Source: Cellulomonas carbonis (GTDB lineage: Bacteria > Actinomycetota > Actinomycetes > Actinomycetales > Cellulomonadaceae). From it: 64,000 nucleotides of DNA. Below the pieces are notes generated by a model. It worked only from the letters and a program-made list of their open reading frames with translations, had not been told where the DNA came from and did not search any database. Positions 57,307 to 64,000 of the stretch are shown here, piece by piece (position 1 is the stretch's first letter; every line of letters begins with the position of its first letter). A program made the translations under genes and the position numbers. The stretch is taken from positions 372,001 to 436,000 of the forward strand of contig NZ_BMEB01000002.1 in assembly GCF_014636275.1 (NCBI RefSeq), in the 5' to 3' direction.

Positions 57307-59844
57307 TCAGGGCCGGCGGAAGTACCCCGTGACGTCGAGCACGACGTCGGTCGTGCCGGCGTTGTTGTAGACGTCGGCCGAGCCGCCCTCGCCGAGGCGC
57401 ACGATCGCGAGGTTGGCCTGGTCGCGTCCGTGCCCGGTGTTGAGCACCGACGTCCCCGGCCGCTCCGCGCCCGTGCCCCACGTCGTGAGGTACGTCGCCG
57501 CGGCGCTCTGCCGGGTCGCGGTCAGCGTCACGGCCGCCGCGACGGCGTCGCGCGGGATGCCGGTGCTCGCCACCACAGGCACCGTGAGCGTGTCGGCCGG
57601 GCCGACGGGCACACCGGTGCCGCGCGTGTCGATCGCGCGCGTCGGCTGGATCGGCGTGAACCGCGCGGCGCCGCCCGGCCCGTACCAGCCGACCACGTCG
57701 ACGACCACGTGGCCCGTGCCGCCCGCGGCGTGCACGTCGAGCCGCCCGTTGCGCAGCGCGACCGTCGCGTGGTTCGCGACGTCGTTGCCGGGCAGGTGGT
57801 TGACGGTCGACGTCGTGACCGCACGGCCCTGCGGGACGACTGCGACGTTGCCGTTGCCGCGCGAGCGCGCCGACGTCACGTTGACGACGACGGCCGTCGC
57901 GTCCGCGGGGACCCCGGCGCGGCCCGCGACCGGGACCGTGACCGGGGCACCGGGGGCCGGGACGACGCCCGTGGTGCGCGTGTCCAGGACGCGGGCCGGC
58001 TCGGCGAGCGCGCCGTAGCCGACGCCGCCCGCCGTCGTCCAGTAGCCCGTGACGTCGACGACGAGGTGCGCGGACCCCGCGTCGTTGTAGAGGCTGACCT
58101 TGCCCTGGCCACCCACGCCGACGGCCACGCCCGCGGCGGTCGCGGAGCGGTTCTGGTCGGTGTTGAGGACCGAGCTGTTCGGGATCGGCCGACCCGCGGG
58201 CCACGCGCGCAGGTGCGTCGGCCCCGCGGGGCTCACGGCGGTGACGTTGAGCGCGACGGCCTTGGCGTCGGCGGGCACGCCGTGCACACCGGCGACGACG
58301 ACGTCGAGCCGCGACGCCGGTCCGACGGACTGCGCCTCGGGACGCGTGTCGAGCACGCGCGCGGGCGTGATCGGGACGAAGCGGAGGTCGCCGACGAGCG
58401 GTGCGGCGGCCACCACGGGCGGGACCTGCGAGCCCGTGACGCCGACGACGCCGCTCCACGGCGCGACGGGCGTGCCGCTGTGCCCGTCGGTACCCGTGAC
58501 CGTGAACCGGTACGGACCCGTGCCGACGACCTTGCCGGTCAGCGTGCGGCCGTTCCACGTCGCCTCGACGCCCGGGCCGCCCTCGACGGCGGTGCCCGAC
58601 GAGCGGTGCAGGACGACGTTGGTGCGCGCGTCGGTCACCTCGAGCTTCCAGTGCAGCGTGCCGTACGTCGTCGCGCGCAGCGTGACCGGGGTGCCCTGCG
58701 GGACCGTCGCCGCCGACAGGTACGGGTGGCGCACCTTCGCCATCGGGATCCCCGTGAGCGCCCGGCACGGACCGGCGAAGCGGTCGGTGACGGCGGCGAG
58801 GCCGCGCTCGATCTGCGTCTGCGGGTTCTGCAGGTAGGTGGTGGCGGCCGACGACGTCGCCCAGCGCGAGCCGTACAGCGCGCTCATGCTCAGCTGCGGG
58901 ATGCCGCGCAGGTCACCGGCGCCCGCGGCGGCACGGTCCCACCGGCTCGCGCGCTGCCACAGGTCGCCGAGGCACGCGCGCTCGGCGACGCCGTCCCACG
59001 GCTGCGTGCGGGTGAGCTCCATCGCGAGGCCGCGCGCCTGGTCGGTGCGACCCGACGCGACGGCGCCTGCGTACTCCCAGTGCCACGCCTCGGGCAGCGA
59101 GCCGTTGATCTGCGCCCAGCGCGGGTGGAAGAACCCGAAGCGGTTGGCGTTCGCGCGCATCCAGTTGTGCTGCGGCGAGCCGAAGTTCTGTACGCCCCCG
59201 CCGAGGTCCACCGCGAGGCCCCAGCCGTGGTTGGAGGTGCCGGGCGTCGCCGCGAGCGTCGGCTTGAGCTGCTTGAGCCGCACCTGCTCGTCGTAGCTGC
59301 GGTACGACGACGTCAGCGACAGGTTGACCCCGAACGCCGAGCGGTACGCCGCGTTGAGCTCCGCGAGCGCGCGGTTCGCGTCGCAGCGGAACAGGTGCCG
59401 GGTCGCCCACGCGGGCGAGCACATGACCGAGGCCGGGATGCGTCCGTTCGCGAACCCGGCCCACGCGCCGACGGCGCCGCGCACCTCGCCGTTGTAGCCC
59501 TGCGGGGGCATCTCGAGCGCGGCGATCGCGGGCACGTCCGTGGGAGCGGACGGCGCGTCGGCGCCCTCGGGGGCAGGCTCCGGCTCGGGGACGACCTCGG
59601 GCTCAGGCTCCGTGAGCGGCTGGTCGGCCGCGGGCGGGGCGGTGGGCGTGGCGGTCGGCTGGGCCGGGTCGAGCGGGGCTGGGTCGAGCGGCGCCGGGTC
59701 GAGCGGGGCTGGTGCTGTGCCCTCGGCCGCGGGGGACGCGGTCGTGAGCCGGGGGTCCGCCGACGCGGCGGCGGGCAGGGCCGTCGCGATCGACGTGAGG
59801 AGCGCGGCCGCGAGGGCGACGGTGCGCACGGAAGAGCTGGTCAC
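57307..59844 (-). CDS. secreted M15/VanY-type carboxypeptidase with surface repeats
   Basis: An 845-residue exported protein with a signal peptide (RTVALAAALLTSIATALPAAASA) and a Pro/Ala/Glu linker with PLDPAPLDPA repeats. The VanY D-alanyl-D-alanine carboxypeptidase-like domain (about 125-265) contains GTSNHGWGLAVDL (SxHxxGxxxD) and EAWHWEYAG. Then come an SH3/Ig-like region and three R-x-L/I-D-T-R surface repeats (PARVLDTRPEAQSVGP, PARVLDTRTTGVVPAP, TRAIDTRGTGVPVGP) shared with the protease at 2485-5028. It probably trims peptidoglycan stem peptides at the wall. The GTG has AGGAGTCAACGC upstream. Confidence 0.88.
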   Translation of the reverse strand: MTSSSVRTVALAAALLTSIATALPAAASADPRLTTASPAAEGTAPAPLDPAPLDPAPLDPAQPTATPTAPPAADQPLTEPEPEVVPEPEPAPEGADAPSAPTDVPAIAALEMPPQGYNGEVRGAVGAWAGFANGRIPASVMCSPAWATRHLFRCDANRALAELNAAYRSAFGVNLSLTSSYRSYDEQVRLKQLKPTLAATPGTSNHGWGLAVDLGGGVQNFGSPQHNWMRANANRFGFFHPRWAQINGSLPEAWHWEYAGAVASGRTDQARGLAMELTRTQPWDGVAERACLGDLWQRASRWDRAAAGAGDLRGIPQLSMSALYGSRWATSSAATTYLQNPQTQIERGLAAVTDRFAGPCRALTGIPMAKVRHPYLSAATVPQGTPVTLRATTYGTLHWKLEVTDARTNVVLHRSSGTAVEGGPGVEATWNGRTLTGKVVGTGPYRFTVTGTDGHSGTPVAPWSGVVGVTGSQVPPVVAAAPLVGDLRFVPITPARVLDTRPEAQSVGPASRLDVVVAGVHGVPADAKAVALNVTAVSPAGPTHLRAWPAGRPIPNSSVLNTDQNRSATAAGVAVGVGGQGKVSLYNDAGSAHLVVDVTGYWTTAGGVGYGALAEPARVLDTRTTGVVPAPGAPVTVPVAGRAGVPADATAVVVNVTSARSRGNGNVAVVPQGRAVTTSTVNHLPGNDVANHATVALRNGRLDVHAAGGTGHVVVDVVGWYGPGGAARFTPIQPTRAIDTRGTGVPVGPADTLTVPVVASTGIPRDAVAAAVTLTATRQSAAATYLTTWGTGAERPGTSVLNTGHGRDQANLAIVRLGEGGSADVYNNAGTTDVVLDVTGYFRRP

Positions 59845-59898
59845 GCGTTGACTCCTGGGGAGCGGGTCGCCCCCTGCAGGCGACTCGGGACTCCTCCC

Positions 59899-59930
59899 AT
59901 CGGCCGCGGCGGGTCCCGCTCAAGAGGTTT
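59899..59930 (-). promoter_or_regulatory. candidate alternative-sigma promoter of the VanY-type gene
   Basis: On the minus strand AAAACCTCTTGAGC is followed, after a short GC-rich spacer, by GCCGATGGGAG. GCCGAT resembles the -10 of FliA/sigma-28-type promoters; the -35 match is weak. A run of AAAA is rare in this genome, which draws attention to the site. Confidence 0.3.
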
Positions 59931-60053
59931 TCACCCGCCGACGCGCCTCATCCGGCGTGTCGTCGTGTCGACGTGCCGGGACTGCCCCGACAATCCGCGG
60001 TCGGCCCTCCGTGAGGCCTCCGTCGCCCGGCGTCGGCCTCCGTCAGCCCGGTG

Positions 60054-60656
60054 TCAGCCTCGCGTCAGGACCGCCACGAGGAAGTCGGCGTCGGGGGTGA
60101 ACGGCCGCAGGTCCCACGACGCGAGGGCGAGGTCGAGCCGCAGGCCGGCGGCCTCGACGTCGGCGAAGAACGCGCGGACGTCGTAGCCGCGACCGGCCCC
60201 GAAGCCGATCACCGCGCGGCCCGTGGGGGCAAGGTGCGCCCCCATGCGCCGCAGGACGTCGACCTCCGTGCCCGGTGCCAGGAACGTCATGACGTTCCCC
60301 GCGCACACGACGACGTCGAACGGGTCGGTGACGCCGCGGGCCGGGAGGTCGAGCTCGGCGAGGTCGCCGACGAGCCACGTCGGCCCGGGGTGGTCCTCCT
60401 CGGCCGCGGCGATCAGCACGGGGTCGACGTCGACGCCGACGACGACGTGCCCGCGCCGTGCGAGCTCACCGCCCACGCGCCCCGGTCCGCAGCCGGCGTC
60501 GAGGACGCGCGCGCCGCGGGGGACCATCGCGTCGACGAACCTCGCCTCACCCGCCAGGTCGGCACCCTGGGCGGCCATGCGGCGGAACCGCTCGACGTAC
60601 CAGTGCGAGTGCTCGGGATCGGCCTCGACCTTCTGCTCCCAACGGCTGCGCGGCAT
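60054..60656 (-). CDS. class I SAM-dependent methyltransferase
   Basis: A 200-residue Rossmann-fold methyltransferase: motif I VLDAGCGPGRVGGELARRG (about 51-69), motif II VVGVDVDPVLI, and a PFDVVVCAGNVMTFLAPG post-motif. Substrate not predictable. TACCGT seven bases before the ATG suggests a leaderless mRNA. Confidence 0.88.
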   Translation of the reverse strand: MPRSRWEQKVEADPEHSHWYVERFRRMAAQGADLAGEARFVDAMVPRGARVLDAGCGPGRVGGELARRGHVVVGVDVDPVLIAAAEEDHPGPTWLVGDLAELDLPARGVTDPFDVVVCAGNVMTFLAPGTEVDVLRRMGAHLAPTGRAVIGFGAGRGYDVRAFFADVEAAGLRLDLALASWDLRPFTPDADFLVAVLTRG

Positions 60657-60663
60657 GGTCCCG

Positions 60664-60669
60664 ACGGTA
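60664..60669 (-). promoter_or_regulatory. -10 hexamer (TACCGT) of the methyltransferase gene
   Basis: TACCGT on the minus strand, seven bases before ATG 60656. Confidence 0.5.
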
Positions 60670-60737
60670 CCGGCCGGGTGCGACACGGGTCGCGAGCGGC
60701 GAGCGCGTGCGACGGGCGCCCCGAGCGGCGGTCGGTG

Positions 60738-60762
60738 GTCGCGAGGCCCGGGCGGCCGCGAC
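60738..60762 (-). terminator. terminator hairpin of the SIP gene
   Basis: GTCGCG-A-GGCC pairs with GGCC-GCGAC directly after the stop at 60767. Confidence 0.5.
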
Positions 60763-60766
60763 GCCG

Positions 60767-61750
60767 TCAGTCCGTCGCCTCGGGCGACTTGTGGTCGAAG
60801 CCCGCGACCCCCACGCGCCAGTAGCCGGTCATCGACGAGCAGGACCTGTCCACGCCGAGCGCCGTGACGTGCCGCCGGACCCCGCGCACGGCCGTCGCCT
60901 CCGCGGCGGCCCACACCCAGCCCCGACCGGTCGGGCCGGGCAGGCCCGCACGCGCCACCGCGTCGGCGAGCAGCGTCGTGGTGCCGCGCTCGGCGGTCCC
61001 GCGATGGAGCCACGTGACCTCGTGCGCTCCGGCGAGCGGGACCTCGTCCTCGGGGCCGTCGACCTCGGCGAACGCGAGGACGCGCGCCGTGGAGGGGAGG
61101 CGGTCGAACCAGTTGGCCAGCCCGGGCAGGCCCGTCTCGTCGACCGCGAACAGGTACCAGTCGCGGTCGGTGGGCGGGAGCTTGGTCGTCTTGGGCCCGA
61201 GGAGGCCGAGGCGGCTGCCGGGCCGGGCGGCCGCCGCCCAGCGACCCGCGGGACCGTGGTCGTGGACGGCCATGTCGAGGACGACCTCGCCCGCCGCGGG
61301 GTCGAAGGTGCGGATCGTGTAGTCGCGGCTGACCGGGCGCTCGCCCTCGCGGGCGACCCAGCGTCCGTCGACGAGCTCGGGCATCGGCACGTCGTCGTCG
61401 GGCGTGGGCGGGAAGAACGCCTTGGCGTGGTCCGTCGGCCCCTCGCACCGGAAGCCCGCGAGCTCCGGCCCGCCCAGCGCCACGCGCCGCATCGACCGGC
61501 CGAGCGGCTCGACGCGCAGCACGGTCAGCCGCCGCGCGACGACCTCGAGCGCGACGCGACGGATGGGGCTCGCGGGAGCCGTGCCGGAGGGTGCCTGGCT
61601 CGTGGGTGCCGTCGTCGCGGGCGGCGCGTCGGCGGGTGCCTGGCTCGCGGGTGCGGTGGCCTCGGGCGAGGCGGTCGGCGGGTCGGTGCTCGCCGACGGG
61701 TCGGTGCTCGCGGACGGGGCGGTGCTCGCGGACGGGGCGGGCTGGGTCAC
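60767..61750 (-). CDS. siderophore-interacting FAD/NADPH ferric reductase
   Basis: A 327-residue SIP family protein: FAD-binding beta-barrel RRVALGGPELAGFRCEGPTD, then RPVSRDYTIRTFDPAAGEVV and DMAVHDHGPAGRWAAAARPG, and an NAD(P)-binding half ending in RGWVWAAAEATAVRGVRRHV and GYWRVG. These enzymes reduce ferric siderophores to release iron in the cytosol. The first 65 residues are a Pro/Ala/Ser/Thr tail encoded by 18-base tandem repeats (61686-61740). It is 39 bases downstream of the TetR gene on the same strand; TAGCCT near 61790 may give it its own promoter. Confidence 0.9.
   Translation of the reverse strand: MTQPAPSASTAPSASTDPSASTDPPTASPEATAPASQAPADAPPATTAPTSQAPSGTAPASPIRRVALEVVARRLTVLRVEPLGRSMRRVALGGPELAGFRCEGPTDHAKAFFPPTPDDDVPMPELVDGRWVAREGERPVSRDYTIRTFDPAAGEVVLDMAVHDHGPAGRWAAAARPGSRLGLLGPKTTKLPPTDRDWYLFAVDETGLPGLANWFDRLPSTARVLAFAEVDGPEDEVPLAGAHEVTWLHRGTAERGTTTLLADAVARAGLPGPTGRGWVWAAAEATAVRGVRRHVTALGVDRSCSSMTGYWRVGVAGFDHKSPEATD
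61686..61740. repeat. 18-base tandem repeat within the SIP gene
   Basis: Units of the form TCGGTGCTCGCCGACGGG repeat about three times and encode ASTDPS/PSAS repeats at the N-terminus of the reductase. Confidence 0.7.
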
Positions 61751-61789
61751 GGACGCTCCGGGGATGGGCTGGTCGGCGGGACGGCCAGG

Positions 61790-62713
61790 CTACGTGCCCG
61801 AGCCGTGGGCGCCGGGGCCCGTGATCCCGAGCAGCGTCGCGATGCGGCGGACCTCGTGGTCGAAGAACGCGGCGGCGTCGGCGACGACCCCGTGCCGGTG
61901 ACCGAACACCTCGAACGACACGGCGCCGAACAGGTACGTCCACGCGATGAGGCCGCGGACCATGAGGTCCGGCGGCGCCCCGGGCGGCAGCATCCCCACG
62001 ACGGGCGCGACCGCCGCGACGACGTCGTCGGGCAGCGGTGGGGCCGCGGCGGGGTCGTGGGCGCCGGTCGCGAGGAGCTCCGCGAGCAGCCCGGTGAGCA
62101 GGACCGGGACCCGGCTCGCGGGGCCGACCGTGTCCTGCGGCGCGACGTAGCCGGGGATCGGCGAGCCGAAGATGAGCGCGTACTCGTGGGGGTGGGCGAG
62201 CGCCCAGTCCCGCACCCCGTGGCAGATCGCGGCCCACCTCTCGCCGACCGGCTCGCCCTCGACGGCGGCAGCGGCGGACTCGGCCGCGACGCCGAGGCGG
62301 TCGTAGGTGTCGACGATCAGCGCCGTGAGCAGGGCGTCGCGGTTGGGGAAGTAGCGGAACAGGGCCGACGACGCCATGCCCATCTCCCGGGCGACGGCGC
62401 GCAGGGACAGGGCCGCGCCACCGCCCTCGGCGAGCTGGGCGAGGGCGCGCTCCTTGATCTCGGCGGTGAGCTCGGCGCGAGCGCGCTCGCGGGCGGTGCG
62501 CGGTGCCGACGCGGCGGGCGTGGGCGCGGCGGGTGCTGGCGTGCCGGGTGCCGGCGTGCCGGGAGCTGGCGTGCCGGGTGCTGGCGTGCCGGGTGCGGAC
62601 CCGCCGGGTGCGGATGCGCCTGGTGCGGAACCGGCGGCTGCTGGACCGGGTGAGCGGTCCATGCCGTCGACCGGCGCGGTGCTGCCTGTCGCGGGAGTCG
62701 AAGGGGGTTCCAC
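61790..62713 (-). CDS. TetR/AcrR family regulator with repetitive N-terminus
   Basis: A 307-residue repressor. The first 70 residues are Pro/Ala/Gly repeats (GTPAPGTPAP). The TetR helix-turn-helix follows (IKERALAQLAEGGGAALSLR, REMGMASSALFRYFPNRDAL), then the TetR_C (WHG-like) ligand domain (WAAICHGVRDWALAHPHEYA). The start is taken as GTG 62713 because CAGGAT lies seven bases upstream; ATG 62662 would remove 17 residues. Probably represses itself and the divergent epimerase through two palindromes at 62756 and 62805. Confidence 0.88.
   Translation of the reverse strand: MEPPSTPATGSTAPVDGMDRSPGPAAAGSAPGASAPGGSAPGTPAPGTPAPGTPAPGTPAPAAPTPAASAPRTARERARAELTAEIKERALAQLAEGGGAALSLRAVAREMGMASSALFRYFPNRDALLTALIVDTYDRLGVAAESAAAAVEGEPVGERWAAICHGVRDWALAHPHEYALIFGSPIPGYVAPQDTVGPASRVPVLLTGLLAELLATGAHDPAAAPPLPDDVVAAVAPVVGMLPPGAPPDLMVRGLIAWTYLFGAVSFEVFGHRHGVVADAAAFFDHEVRRIATLLGITGPGAHGSGT
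62532..62606. repeat. 15-base tandem repeat within the TetR gene
   Basis: GCTGGCGTGCCGGGT-type units repeat about four times and encode the GTPAP repeats of the regulator N-terminus. Confidence 0.75.
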
Positions 62714-62755
62714 GCGGGAGATCCTGCCACGCTCCGGGAGCGGTGCACGCCGACG

Positions 62756-62768
62756 AGAGCAGTGCTCT
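62756..62768. promoter_or_regulatory. operator 1 of the TetR regulator
   Basis: AGAGCAGTGCTCT is palindromic except at its centre and touches the TTGACA -35 box (62768-62773) of the epimerase gene. Confidence 0.6.
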
Positions 62769-62797
62769 TGACAGCAAGGCGGTTCGCACGCGACGCT
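62768..62797 (+). promoter_or_regulatory. promoter of the epimerase gene
   Basis: TTGACA at 62768-62773 and GACGCT at 62792-62797 are 18 bases apart; the -35 is a consensus hexamer, rare in this GC-rich window. Confidence 0.5.
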
Positions 62798-62804
62798 CAT
62801 CACG

Positions 62805-62821
62805 CGAGAGCACCGCTCTCG
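62805..62821. promoter_or_regulatory. operator 2 of the TetR regulator
   Basis: CGAGAGC-ACC-GCTCTCG has perfect arms and shares the GAGAGC/GCTCT core with operator 1, placed just downstream of the predicted transcription start. Confidence 0.6.
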
Positions 62822-62869
62822 GAGTGGATCGCCGATCACACGCCGCTCGCCGGCGAGAAGGAGCGCACC

Positions 62870-63805
62870 ATGTCGCTGCACGTCGTCGTCGGGGCTGGCC
62901 CCGTCGGTAGCGCGATCGCCCGTCGCCTCGCGGCCCAGGGCGACGACGTCGTCGTCGTCACCCGGTCGGGCTCCGGGCCGGACGTGGCCGGCGTCCGCCG
63001 CGTGGCCGCCGACGCGTCGGACGCCGCCCGGCTCACGTCGCTCGCCGTCGGCGCCGCGTCGATCCACAACGCCGCCAACCCGCCCTACCACCGTTGGGCG
63101 GCGGACTGGCCGCCCCTGCACCGATCGCTGCTCGCCGCGGCCGAGCGCGCGGGCGCCGTCCTGGTCACCGTGAGCAACCTGTACGGGTACGGCCCCGTCG
63201 ACGGGCCCATGACGGAGGACCTTCCCCTTGCTGCGAACGGCACCAAGGGCCGGGTGCGCGCGGCGATGTGGGAGCAGGCGCTCGCGGCGCACGACGACGG
63301 GCGGCTGCGGGCGACGGAGGTCCGCGGCTCCGACTACGTGTGCCCCGGGCCGGGCAGCCACGTCGGCGACCGCGTCATGCCGAGACTCCTCGCGGGTCGG
63401 CCGGTGACGGTCCTGCCGCGCGCCGACGTCGCGCACTCGTGGACGTCGGTCGACGACGTCGCGCGCCTCGCCGTCGTCGCCGCGACCGACGAGCGGGCGT
63501 GGGGCAGGGCGTGGCACGTGCCGAGCAACGCGCCCCGGACCCAGCGCGAGCTGGTCGCCGACCTGTGCCGCGTGGCGGGGCTCGAGCCGGTCCCCGTGCG
63601 CGAGCACTCGCGGATGCTCCTGCGGGCGCTCGGGGCGGTGAACCCGATGCTCCGCGAGCTCGGCGAGGTGGCGTACCAGTTCGAGCGCCCGTTCGTCCTC
63701 GACTCGTCGGCCGCCGAGCGGACGTTCGGACTCGCACCGACGCCGTGGGACGAGGTCCTGGAGGCCCAGGTCGCGGCCTACCGCGGCACCCCCGCCCGCA
63801 CCTGA
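62870..63805 (+). CDS. NAD-dependent epimerase/dehydratase family protein
   Basis: A 311-residue extended short-chain dehydrogenase-like protein: GAGPVGSAIARRLAAQGDDV as the nucleotide loop, SNLYGYGPVDG with the Tyr of the active-site region (no classical YxxxK), and SWTSVDDVARLAVVAA. It may act on a sugar nucleotide or as an NADPH-dependent reductase. AAGGAG precedes the ATG. It is divergent from, and probably controlled by, the TetR regulator. Confidence 0.88.
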   Translation: MSLHVVVGAGPVGSAIARRLAAQGDDVVVVTRSGSGPDVAGVRRVAADASDAARLTSLAVGAASIHNAANPPYHRWAADWPPLHRSLLAAAERAGAVLVTVSNLYGYGPVDGPMTEDLPLAANGTKGRVRAAMWEQALAAHDDGRLRATEVRGSDYVCPGPGSHVGDRVMPRLLAGRPVTVLPRADVAHSWTSVDDVARLAVVAATDERAWGRAWHVPSNAPRTQRELVADLCRVAGLEPVPVREHSRMLLRALGAVNPMLRELGEVAYQFERPFVLDSSAAERTFGLAPTPWDEVLEAQVAAYRGTPART

Positions 63806-63824
63806 GGGGGCGATCGGTCGGGGA

Positions 63825-63869
63825 AGTGGGGAAGGCCGGCGTCGCCGTCGGGTGTCGGCCTTCCCCACT
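63825..63869. repeat. palindromic intergenic element, copy A
   Basis: AGTGGGGAAGGCCG (63825-63838) pairs perfectly with CGGCCTTCCCCACT (63856-63869) around 17 bases containing CGTCGCC. It is related to copy B at 50319 and stands after the epimerase stop, so it may also serve as a terminator. Confidence 0.8.
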
Positions 63870-63900
63870 GACGACGTTCCTGTCGACGGGGCCATCGCGG

Positions 63901-64000
63901 TCACCGCGTCGCCGTGCAGGCCAGCCCGCACAGGCGTGGTGAACGCGTCCACCCGCGCCCCGCGAGCGCCTCGGCGACCTGACGGGCCACTCCGCAGGGA
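63901..64000 (-). CDS. possible C-terminal end of a gene running off the window
   Basis: On the minus strand an open frame enters from the right edge and reads CGVARQVAEALAGRGW before an Arg/Cys-rich end and a stop at 63901-63903. The length is too short to assign; its position opposite copy A of the palindrome would make the two genes convergent. Confidence 0.25.
   Translation of the reverse strand, partial: PCGVARQVAEALAGRGWTRSPRLCGLACTATR

Noticed and set aside
40..64000. tRNA, rRNA, transposase or integrase genes
   Set aside because: I read both strands for cloverleaf ends, rRNA-like conserved runs and DDE or tyrosine/serine recombinase motifs and found none. tRNAscan and an IS search would be decisive.

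Overview
The window is 64 kb of very GC-rich DNA (by eye about 74-75% G+C) with strong third-position G/C bias and many GTG starts. Its gene content is typical of a high-GC Gram-positive actinobacterium: DUF2510 and DUF4190 membrane proteins, DUF6318 lipoproteins, an SCO7613-like giant membrane protein, an F420/LLM oxidoreductase and a deazaflavin-dependent oxidoreductase. The overall flavour is Cellulomonas-like, but the genus is an inference. No rRNA, tRNA, CRISPR array, transposase or phage structural gene was found.

Layout. 1-13 kb: an Lrp-type regulator, an M50B-like membrane protease with a small membrane partner, an LLM oxidoreductase, a large secreted zinc protease, DedA, a DUF4190 protein, an MFS exporter, a TerC/Alx transporter, a quinone-reductase-like enzyme and a lipoprotein. 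13-17 kb: a SIR2-domain protein with a macro-like N-terminus, a small secreted protein and a berberine-bridge-type FAD oxidase. 17-25 kb: a 1668-residue membrane protein, a lipoprotein, and an ArsR-SulP anion transporter operon.

25-31.5 kb is the most accessory-looking stretch. It holds a MazG-like pyrophosphohydrolase, a DUF2075 nuclease-helicase, an HNH endonuclease of visibly lower GC, a NERD-UvrD-type helicase and a Phd-type antitoxin without a recognisable toxin. I read it as a candidate anti-phage or DNA-quality island. 31.6-35.4 kb: two paralogous DUF6318 lipoproteins bracket a PKD-domain protein and a membrane-anchored zincin. 35.5-40.9 kb: a sugar-type ABC importer (permease, permease, binding protein, ATPase) faces a glycerophosphodiester phosphodiesterase, which suggests uptake and hydrolysis of glycerol-phosphate compounds (Ugp-like).

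41-53.5 kb: DUF429, a YdbS/YdbT-like pair of PH-domain membrane proteins, several small proteins, a VOC protein, a NERD-like protein, a Pr6Pr membrane protein, an AlkA-type glycosylase, a PEPCK-like DUF4914 protein, DUF2809 and a deazaflavin-dependent oxidoreductase. 53.6-64 kb: a NarL-type two-component system, a Sua5/YrdC-family protein, a secreted HNH nuclease, a secreted VanY-type peptidase carrying the same C-terminal surface repeats as the protease at 2.5 kb, a methyltransferase, a siderophore-interacting reductase, a TetR regulator and an epimerase with paired operator palindromes.

Two sequence-level themes recur. Many genes have a TANNNT -10 hexamer only 6-7 bases before the start codon, the signature of leaderless transcripts. 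Many gene borders carry long perfect palindromes; two of these, at 50.3 and 63.8 kb, are clearly related to each other in sequence.
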